DNA of 13,792 nt from JAGORM01 sp050255815 (lineage in GTDB: Bacteria; Patescibacteriota; Microgenomatia; Levybacterales; GWA1-39-11), in the NCBI GenBank assembly GCA_050255815.1, contig JBLMVJ010000004.1, forward strand, positions 1-13,792, in the 5' to 3' direction. The position numbers were made by a program, and so were the translations under genes. Below, piece after piece: positions 6,064 to 11,963 of the stretch. Numbering within the stretch: the stretch's first letter is position 1; each line of letters opens with the position of its first letter. The notes below the pieces were generated by a model. That model saw only the letters and a program-made list of their open reading frames with translations, ran no database searches and was not told where the DNA came from.

Positions 6064-7605
6064 GTGAAAGCGTTATTAAAACTTCTAAAAAATAAAGAAT
6101 CCGTTTTCTCCGCAATTATTTATTCCCTTCTTTTCCTGTATTTGATTTACCCTTACCGTGATTATGACTGGGGCTGGCATTACCGGTACGGTGAGTATTT
6201 TGTAAAGACCGGACATATTATGAGCTCAGACGTGTGGACGTGGTCCATGCGCGGCTATCAATGGGTAAACCATGAATGGCTATATGATCCCTTACTATAT
6301 ATTTTGTTCTCTTTAGGGTCTTTCTGGGCTATGACTTTAGCGGGTGCAATAGTGGGATTTATCCCATTTGTTTTGCTTTTGAGTTTATATAAATTATCCT
6401 ATTGGCAAAAAGGAATCCTGGCATTTTTCTATATGCAGTTAACATCCGGCGTATACTGGCAGGGTTTACGCTCACAGATGATAGGAAATCTTCTTCTGGC
6501 AGTATATCTGTATTTTTTAATCAAGCTCTATCATCTGCTCCTTGAGAAATACCGGGATAAAAAATTTAGCTTTAAGGTTCATTACCCTCTACTTATATTG
6601 CCCCCGCTTTTTTTTCTGTGGGCAAATCTTCACGCCAGTTTTACCATGGGGCTGCTGTTGTTTGCCATCTTTTTGGGAAGTTCGCTGTTGGTCCTATTTG
6701 TGAAGAACCGCAATCAGGAAGATAAAGAACGGGGTTTTTATGTACCGCTGATTTTTATATGGAGTTTGGGTTCATTTTTTGCATCTTTTGCCCTAACCTT
6801 TGTGAACCCGTTTACCTACCATGTATATATAGAAGCTATCAAGCATACTACCAGCTTTCTTTTGCCGTATATTACGGAGTGGACTCCTGCAGGACGCGAC
6901 AGCTTTTTCTTCTTTGTCTTTATGATTTTCTCCATACTACTGCTGGTTGGTACGCTGATCCGCCGCAAGCTTTCTGATTTACCATTATGTATTACTGCGC
7001 TTATATTTTTTTGGCTTGCCTGGGGTGCGCGGCGGTACAATGCAGACTATGTAACGCTGGCTCTGCCTTTAGGTGCTGTTGCTTTACAGAGTTTTAAGGT
7101 AAAGCTGGAGCGTTTTAAAGCAACGGCTTTTGTCTCTGTTATTTTCCTTTCTATAGCTGCAGAGGTTGTTCTGTTCCAAAACTTGCCGTCATACCATCTT
7201 TGGGGTTATTCATTTAAGGACTACTGCGACCAGGGATCTTCCTGTTCTGAAAATCTGACTGCATATCTTTTAAAACATCCGCCAAAAGGGGACGGTTTCA
7301 ATTTATATGACTGGGGAGGTTACCTGATAGGCAGAGGAGTGCAGGCGCGCCTGTTCATAGACGGACGTATGCACCTATGGGAAGGGCCTAACCATTATTA
7401 CCCGTTCTTACAGTACCAAAAAATGTATTACGGTGCAGACTTCAAGCGGTTTAACTATTACAACTTTGACTGGTTTATAGGTTCTACGGATTCAATCCTG
7501 GGACAGATATTGCAAAAGACACCCGGATGGAATGTAGCATATAAAGATGACCGGGCAGTGTATATAGTGAGGGTTAGGGAATCCGAGCTCAAAAGCAAGA
7601 AATGA
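6064..7605 (+). CDS. Polytopic membrane protein, GT-C glycosyltransferase-like
   Basis: 513 aa with about ten hydrophobic segments. After the first helix comes an acidic, aromatic loop (DYDWGWHYRYGEY, residues 33-45) and then VNHEW (68-72), the layout of the first external loop of GT-C enzymes such as PMT, ArnT and STT3, which transfer sugars from lipid-linked donors outside the membrane. The C-terminal part contains DWGGYLI (416-422) and FIDGR (431-435), a pair seen in uncharacterised bacterial membrane proteins of this type. The start is GTG 6064; the next in-frame ATG lies beyond the first helix and loop. It is followed after 21 nt by a second such protein, so the two may work as a pair. 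Sugar donor and acceptor cannot be told from sequence; the surface proteins encoded around it are possible acceptors (inference). Confidence 0.7.
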   Translation: MKALLKLLKNKESVFSAIIYSLLFLYLIYPYRDYDWGWHYRYGEYFVKTGHIMSSDVWTWSMRGYQWVNHEWLYDPLLYILFSLGSFWAMTLAGAIVGFIPFVLLLSLYKLSYWQKGILAFFYMQLTSGVYWQGLRSQMIGNLLLAVYLYFLIKLYHLLLEKYRDKKFSFKVHYPLLILPPLFFLWANLHASFTMGLLLFAIFLGSSLLVLFVKNRNQEDKERGFYVPLIFIWSLGSFFASFALTFVNPFTYHVYIEAIKHTTSFLLPYITEWTPAGRDSFFFFVFMIFSILLLVGTLIRRKLSDLPLCITALIFFWLAWGARRYNADYVTLALPLGAVALQSFKVKLERFKATAFVSVIFLSIAAEVVLFQNLPSYHLWGYSFKDYCDQGSSCSENLTAYLLKHPPKGDGFNLYDWGGYLIGRGVQARLFIDGRMHLWEGPNHYYPFLQYQKMYYGADFKRFNYYNFDWFIGSTDSILGQILQKTPGWNVAYKDDRAVYIVRVRESELKSKK

Positions 7606-7626
7606 GTAAGGTTTGCATAGATACTT

Positions 7627-9219
7627 ATGTCTAAAACGAAAATCATTTTTATACTAGTCAGCGTTCTAGTTATAAGTTTTAACAGCCTTCCTATTGTTGT
7701 GGGTTATGCAACCCAAAAAGACGGTTTAAAATATTTGGGAAGGCGCAGTGTTAACTCCCAGGATGTTTATACCTACGTTGCTTTTATAGAGCAGGCGCGT
7801 CAGGGGCGAATTCTATTTGAAAATCTCTATATGCCGGAGAAACAGTCTCCCAGTCTTATCCGGCCGTCCTACTTATTTATTGGAACCATTGCCAGGCTTA
7901 CCGGCATATCATCTATTTTTGCATATCATCTATTCCGCGTCCTGTTTTCTTTCCTGTTTTGCGGAGTGCTTTATTTTTTTCTAAAACGCTTCTTTGAGAA
8001 AGACCGGGATAGGCTGGTTGCATTTACGGTGATACTAACCAGTGCAGGGATAGGGGGACTAATTGTAGGCATGGCGCCTAACTCTTCAGACCTTTGGATT
8101 CCTGAGTCTATTACTTTCCTATCTATGGCTGAAGCCCCCCATTTTATCCTTTCTCAAATGCTTATGCTATTAGGTTTTATGGCGTATCTTCTGGGAACTG
8201 AGAAGAAAAGGTTCAGGTTTTATATCCTTTCTGCCGGCTGTTTCCTGCTTTTGGCATTGGAGCATCCGTTCAATTTATTTGTGACAGGAGTAGTAGTGGG
8301 AATATTGGTTATCTATCAATTTTTGTACTCAAAAGCAGAAAAAGCGGAAGTATTCCTAGGATCTGGTTTGATACTTTTAGTTACTGCTTTAGGAATTTTT
8401 TACCAGTGGTTGGGAACGGTTTCTGATCCCATACTCAAAAGCTGGATGGCCGGAAGCTCTCTGCCTTCACCTCAGGGCCATAATTATCTGTATGGATATG
8501 GACTGCTTATAATATTTGCCTTATTTGGGGTAGAGAAGGCTTTGCGGGAAAGGAAGTTCCAATACGTTCTCCTTCTGGTTTGGCTGGCAGCAGGAGCAGT
8601 ATTGCTTTATTCACCATTTCCATTTCAGCGCAGGTTCTCTGAAGGCCTTCATATTCCTCTTGCAATTTTTGCCGCTACCGGTATCCTTATGGCTAGCACA
8701 CTTGCTGCCAGGTTTTCCATAAAAGTTGCCCAAAGGTATGTATTCTACATAGCACTAGGTCTTGTCCTGTTGGTTTTAGCCATTACTCCGGTTCTTCAGG
8801 TCGCAAATGATATTTCAATTATTTCCTCAGATAGCCCCCAGGGATATTACTATCACCTGCTTTCTGCTGAAGTAGAAGCAATAAACTACCTGGGCCAGGT
8901 TACCACTCCAAAAGATATCATTTTGTCTAACTGGTTTTATGGGAACGTGATTCCCGGAATGATAGGGCGCAAAGTTTACTTGGGACACAAGGTGCAGACA
9001 CCCTTTTTTGATAAAAAAGTGGAGGCTATGAATAAGTTCTTGCTGGAGGCAGATCCAAAGAAAGCGGAAATGTTTATTAGGCAGGCAGGTTTTACCTATA
9101 TTTTCCTAGGTAAAAATGACACTATGCTTCAGTATGGCTTTAAACCTGAAACAAAACCTTATCTGAAGAAGATATATGGGAAGGATGGAGTGAGTATATA
9201 CAAGGTAGTCAAGTATTAA
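7627..9219 (+). CDS. Second polytopic membrane protein, GT-C-like
   Basis: 530 aa with many hydrophobic segments. The first helix (about residues 5-25) is followed by a polar loop with NSQDVYTYVAFIEQARQG (43-60) and RPSYLFIG (79-86). An acidic residue at this place (Asp46) fits the first-loop Asp of GT-C enzymes. The C-terminal 110 residues are soluble-like (SAEVEAINYL to IYKVVKY). It is a different family from its upstream neighbour, although the topology is similar. It starts 21 nt after the 513-aa gene; no clear Shine-Dalgarno is present, and cotranscription is likely. Possible roles are glycosylation of exported proteins or of a surface polymer. It could instead be a transporter-like or polymer-assembly membrane protein, so the enzyme class is held only moderately. 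Confidence 0.6.
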   Translation: MSKTKIIFILVSVLVISFNSLPIVVGYATQKDGLKYLGRRSVNSQDVYTYVAFIEQARQGRILFENLYMPEKQSPSLIRPSYLFIGTIARLTGISSIFAYHLFRVLFSFLFCGVLYFFLKRFFEKDRDRLVAFTVILTSAGIGGLIVGMAPNSSDLWIPESITFLSMAEAPHFILSQMLMLLGFMAYLLGTEKKRFRFYILSAGCFLLLALEHPFNLFVTGVVVGILVIYQFLYSKAEKAEVFLGSGLILLVTALGIFYQWLGTVSDPILKSWMAGSSLPSPQGHNYLYGYGLLIIFALFGVEKALRERKFQYVLLLVWLAAGAVLLYSPFPFQRRFSEGLHIPLAIFAATGILMASTLAARFSIKVAQRYVFYIALGLVLLVLAITPVLQVANDISIISSDSPQGYYYHLLSAEVEAINYLGQVTTPKDIILSNWFYGNVIPGMIGRKVYLGHKVQTPFFDKKVEAMNKFLLEADPKKAEMFIRQAGFTYIFLGKNDTMLQYGFKPETKPYLKKIYGKDGVSIYKVVKY

Positions 9220-9309
9220 GTATGAAGTATAGAGTGTAGAGTATTTAGGGAATGGTCAGAAGAGACAAAGGGGACAAATGAGAAGAAGGGTTTTCCCGCA
9301 ATCATATAT
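9220..9309 (+). repeat. Short-period repeat spacer after the GT-C-like pair
   Basis: The gene end and spacer contain AAGTATTAAGTATGAAGTAT followed by AGAGTGTAGAGTATTTAG, successive variants of a 6-8 bp GTATxAA-like unit. It resembles the tracts at 3001, 10425 and 11514. After about 9253 the repeat character fades; no gene is seen. Confidence 0.5.
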
Positions 9310-9359
9310 CAGAAGGTATAATTAGTATATAAAATAGTATCATATTCTTCTGGTTTTTT
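9310..9359 (+). terminator. Possible Rho-independent terminator after the GT-C-like pair
   Basis: CAGAAG (9310-9315) and CTTCTG (9347-9352) form a 6-bp stem, followed after one G by TTTTTT (9354-9359). The 31-nt AT-rich interior can pair only weakly, so the hairpin has a large loop. It is well placed to separate the GT-C-like genes from the next unit, which has its own promoter-like sequence. Confidence 0.45.
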
Positions 9360-9388
9360 GATCACTGATCTTACTCACTAAAAATATG

Positions 9389-9416
9389 TTCCAAAAATCT
9401 TTCTTTCTGCTACAAT
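9389..9416 (+). promoter_or_regulatory. Promoter for M64-like paralogue 3
   Basis: TTCCAA (9389-9394) as a weak -35, a 16-bp spacer, and TGCTACAAT (9408-9416) as an extended -10. The hexamer ends 9 nt before ATG 9426, again implying a leader of only a few bases. There is no Shine-Dalgarno sequence between the box and the ATG. Confidence 0.5.
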
Positions 9417-9425
9417 GGTACAACT

Positions 9426-10424
9426 ATGAAAATAGTGGTAGGCGGAAGAAAGATAGTTTTTAAGAAGAGGTTATTCTTCTGGCTTCTGCTTTTCCTGGGA
9501 ATTGTCCTCATCATTATCTTTAGGCCTTTGCCTAAAAACTTTTCTCTCCGGACGTTTGAAAAAGGCAAAATCCAGCCGGTCCAGACTTTAGACAAGAAAG
9601 AACAAGCGGTGAAAGACTTAAAAGCCCAGTACCAAAACAAGCTGGTAATCATCTTTTTTTATGATGGCTATAAGAACCAGAATGATGCATTAAATGATAT
9701 TAACGTACTAAAAGAGACGCTTAAGATAGTGGAGCCGTTTAAAAGTATGCAGGACCTATTGGCTTTTAAGGTTTTTACTACAGACTCCCAAAAATGTGAT
9801 GTGAAAGCCTCCGGTAAGATAAAGGTCTTAGTATGCGACAAGAATCTTATTAACTCTTTTAAGATTTTAGGGGTTGACCGCTTTAAGCTAGTGATCCTGT
9901 CTCCGCTTCAGTTTGTAACTACTTCACCTTTTGCCAGAGGTACTAATTCCTGGATGTCTATTTCAACTAGCCGGGAGGGGTTATCAGAGCAGGATTACAA
10001 GCGCTTTTTAGGTATTGCATTTGCACAAAACCTGGGCCACGCTATGGGGCTTTCTTTAGAAGATAATGTTTCCAGCAGCAGTGCAGAGCAGTTGCCGGAA
10101 TTACCTAATTGCGCACAATCTGAAGCACTGGGAAAGCAGGCATGGGGAAGCTATTCAGCGGTCTATAATAACATAGGATATTTTAAGGGGTGCCAGGGAA
10201 ATGTTTCTTACGTTTACCCCCAAAAAGATACGCTTATGTCCGCACATCCAAAGCTGGAAGGGTATGGGAAAGTCTCAGAAGACTATCTTGCCGGCGTCAT
10301 TTCCTGTTTCTATGGCAACAAAGGCAAACCTGACTTTTCAAATAATAAAGATGCAACACTTTCCGCAGCGTTTTCATCTTGCCCATCTTTTACCTCCACA
10401 TATCCCCGGTTTTGGCAAGAATAA
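9426..10424 (+). CDS. Membrane-anchored M64-like protein, degenerate active site, paralogue 3
   Basis: 332 aa. It has a basic N-terminus, one transmembrane helix (about residues 15-34), then the same exported domain as the two upstream paralogues: IIFFYDGY, VEPFKSMQ, FKVFTT, PNC, KGC, TLMS (M271), ISCFYG and YPRFWQE at the C-terminus. The zinc motif region reads QNLGHAMG (201-208): the first His is Gln201, the catalytic Glu is Asn202, and only His205 remains. All six family cysteines are present and there are no extra ones. It is preceded by its own promoter and followed, after a 285-nt spacer, by the second LysM-M23 gene. Conservation of fold residues and cysteines with loss of different catalytic residues argues for a selected non-enzymatic role, for example ligand binding at the surface. 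That role is inferred. Confidence 0.8.
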   Translation: MKIVVGGRKIVFKKRLFFWLLLFLGIVLIIIFRPLPKNFSLRTFEKGKIQPVQTLDKKEQAVKDLKAQYQNKLVIIFFYDGYKNQNDALNDINVLKETLKIVEPFKSMQDLLAFKVFTTDSQKCDVKASGKIKVLVCDKNLINSFKILGVDRFKLVILSPLQFVTTSPFARGTNSWMSISTSREGLSEQDYKRFLGIAFAQNLGHAMGLSLEDNVSSSSAEQLPELPNCAQSEALGKQAWGSYSAVYNNIGYFKGCQGNVSYVYPQKDTLMSAHPKLEGYGKVSEDYLAGVISCFYGNKGKPDFSNNKDATLSAAFSSCPSFTSTYPRFWQE

Positions 10425-10691
10425 GGGAAGTATCAGGTATTCAGTATTGAGAGCATGAACTATGAACTGAGCTATTAACCTTAAATGGCAGAAGTTAGGA
10501 ACGGATTGTGATCGTATTAATCTCAACTAGTTTATATCAATTTCTATAAATTTCATTTCCCTTGCTGATCTCTCTCTTTATCTTTTGATACATTAGTTAA
10601 TAATTTGAGTTAGTACTACATACTTTTAGTTGCTAACCTTCCAACCCGTTAACTTTTTAACTCGTAAACCTCTTTATACTTTATACTTTCT
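10425..10691 (+). repeat. AT-rich spacer with short-period repeats between paralogue 3 and the second LysM-M23 gene
   Basis: It starts GGGAAGTATCAGGTATTCAG, like the spacer after paralogue 2, then has AACTATGAACTG (10457-10468), also found at 11537-11548. AATTTCTATAAATTTC (10539-10554) recurs with one change at 11653-11668. GTTAA and TTAAC (10648-10661) form a small inverted repeat. No open frame of note and no convincing terminator are seen. Confidence 0.5.
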
Positions 10692-10708
10692 TATGATACA
10701 GTAGGTGG
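10692..10708 (+). promoter_or_regulatory. -10-like box and close ribosome site for the second LysM-M23 gene
   Basis: TATGAT (10692-10697) ends 12 nt before ATG 10710, and AGGTGG (10703-10708) lies only 1 nt before that ATG, too close for usual Shine-Dalgarno function. The -35 region (about 10669-10674) is poor. A start near 10704 would leave a leader of about 6 nt. Confidence 0.35.
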
Positions 10709-10709
10709 T

Positions 10710-11489
10710 ATGCAAATTGGCAGGGTTAAAATCCACTTTAGGTTTTTTATCATCCTCAGCATCTTTGGAATTGCCATAACCATAGCTATCCTTTATATTT
10801 TCTCCCAGCCTCTCAATAGGCAGAAAAAAGTATTGGGAGTCTCCGTTACTCCTACAGCAGTCCAGAAGAAGAAGGCTGAGGGGAGAAGGAACCTGCCGCT
10901 GAATGCTTACAGCCCTTTAACGGTGCCATACAAAACAGAGAAGGGTGATACTGTCTTTTCTATAGCACAAAAATACCATGCAGACCCACAGACCATCCTG
11001 GATTACCCATATAACAATTTAGAGGATAATTTGGCCATTATAGAAGGGCAGACTATGATTATTCCAAACGGTTACTTAAAAGATCCGGATGCACCCGGTG
11101 CAATAGAATATCCTGAAACTTCCGGTACCCTGGACTGGCCGGTTGATGGAAAGGTAACACAGTACGCTTCATGGTTCCATCCGGGAGCAGTAGACATATC
11201 AACGGGAATAGGCGATAAGGTAAAAGCTGCAGCAGGCGGAAAAGTAAGTAAAGTAGATAACCAACCAAAAGGGTATGGAGCATTTGTCGTAGTGCAAAGT
11301 GAAGATGGTGTCCAGATTGCTTATGGACATCTTTCAAAAACACAAGTAGTGGTTGGACAGACTATATCAAAAGATGATGTTGTAGGACTAAGTGGTTCAA
11401 GCGGGAAAGCCGTAGGGCCATTTCTGTATTTTGAAACAAAGAAGAATGGAGAATATGTAGATCCCCTGACTCTTCTGAAGAGAAGGTAG
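10710..11489 (+). CDS. LysM and degenerate M23 (LytM) domain protein, HxH lost
   Basis: 259 aa, clearly a paralogue of the LysM-M23 protein at 3044. It has a membrane anchor (about residues 12-32), a LysM domain (about 73-122; KYHAD-QTI-D and GQ--IIPNGY are shared with the first copy) and a C-terminal LytM domain. His157 and Asp162 (FHPGAVDIS) and His207 (YGHLS) are kept, but the HLHFE motif is FLYFE: Phe238 and Tyr240 replace both histidines, removing one zinc ligand and one catalytic residue. The protein should therefore bind but not cut peptidoglycan. Degenerate LytM proteins such as EnvC and NlpD of E. coli act as activators of amidases; whether that applies here is inference. The frame is uninterrupted and the fold residues are conserved, so it does not look like a decaying pseudogene. 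Confidence 0.88.
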   Translation: MQIGRVKIHFRFFIILSIFGIAITIAILYIFSQPLNRQKKVLGVSVTPTAVQKKKAEGRRNLPLNAYSPLTVPYKTEKGDTVFSIAQKYHADPQTILDYPYNNLEDNLAIIEGQTMIIPNGYLKDPDAPGAIEYPETSGTLDWPVDGKVTQYASWFHPGAVDISTGIGDKVKAAAGGKVSKVDNQPKGYGAFVVVQSEDGVQIAYGHLSKTQVVVGQTISKDDVVGLSGSSGKAVGPFLYFETKKNGEYVDPLTLLKRR

Positions 11490-11498
11490 GGGGAGAAG

Positions 11499-11548
11499 GG
11501 TATCAAGGATACCAAGAGTATCAAGGGTATCATGGGAACTATGAACTG
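11499..11548 (+). repeat. GTATCAAGG-type short repeats with a small perfect hairpin
   Basis: GGTATC-AAG-GATACC (11499-11513) is a perfect inverted repeat with a 3-nt loop. It is followed by GAGTATCAAGG, GGTATCATGGG and AACTATGAACTG (11537-11548). No T-run follows, so this is not the terminator. It belongs to the class of degenerate short-period repeats found in the other spacers. Confidence 0.55.
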
Positions 11549-11774
11549 TGATCTATGATGTAAGACTTAAGACGTAAGAAATTCACTACAATCCCTAACA
11601 AGAAAAAGGTAAGGCTTATAGTAATTAAGAAATATTTTAATTTACTTCTATGAATTTCTATAAATCTCGACTCTGATTTTTAGATACTATCTTCCATCTT
11701 CAAAATCTACTTTCTATATTCCATTTTCTATTCTCGAAAATACCATAAATTTTTCTGAATAAATCATCTACTGG
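11549..11774 (+). other. AT-rich spacer without a gene
   Basis: It holds GTAAGACTTAAGACGTAAG-like short repeats at its start and AATTTCTATAAATCTC (11653-11668), a near copy of 10539-10554. The rest is pyrimidine-rich with many TTCTAT-like steps. No open frame, RNA gene or promoter can be supported here. Together with its flanks it separates the second LysM-M23 gene from the next transcription unit. Confidence 0.5.
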
Positions 11775-11825
11775 AGTCCTACTCAAAAAGTTACTTCTCA
11801 GCAACTTTTAAAGGACTGTTTTTTT
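11775..11825 (+). terminator. Rho-independent terminator
   Basis: Outer stem AGTCCT (11775-11780) with AGGACT (11812-11817), inner stem AAAAGTT (11786-11792) with AACTTTT (11803-11809), a 10-nt loop, then G and TTTTTTT (11819-11825). It is the clearest terminator in the window. It lies about 290 nt after the second LysM-M23 gene and 28 nt before a consensus -35, so it isolates the last gene from upstream transcription. Confidence 0.8.
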
Positions 11826-11852
11826 GAGGCTAGACTTAAGCTATTTGCTATA

Positions 11853-11882
11853 TTGACACCCAGCGTGAAAACATGCATAAAT
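11853..11882 (+). promoter_or_regulatory. Promoter candidate for the HTH-fibre gene
   Basis: A perfect TTGACA (11853-11858) is followed after 17-18 bp by CATAAA or ATAAAT (11876-11882), matches of 4 of 6 to TATAAT. The position just after the terminator and upstream of ATG 11964 supports it. The leader would be about 75 nt and contains the TATGCA repeats. TAAAAT (11940-11945) is an alternative -10 closer to the gene. Confidence 0.45.
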
Positions 11883-11927
11883 AAATGTATGCTTATTATC
11901 TATGCAATTACTAGTCAAATATGCATA
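11873..11927 (+). promoter_or_regulatory. Cluster of four TATGCA-like sites, possible operator
   Basis: ATGCATA (11873-11879), TATGC (11888-11892), TATGCA (11901-11906) and the palindrome TATGCATA (11920-11927) lie within 55 bp. GCATA and TATGC (11875-11892) also form an inverted repeat. The cluster overlaps the -10 region and leader of a gene whose product carries two MerR-type DNA-binding domains, so autoregulation is a reasonable guess. The region is AT-rich, so some copies may be chance. Confidence 0.35.
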
Positions 11928-11963
11928 GCATTTGCTAAGTAAAATCCCCACTTTAACCTCAAT

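Noticed and set aside
9359..9371. TGATCACTGATC as an operator
   Set aside because: It is a single short palindrome-like word made of two GATC tetramers beside a T-run; nothing else supports regulation by it.
10710..11489. Pseudogene call for the second LysM-M23 gene
   Set aside because: The frame is intact, LysM and fold residues are conserved and only the HxH pair is replaced, which fits a non-catalytic protein better than decay.
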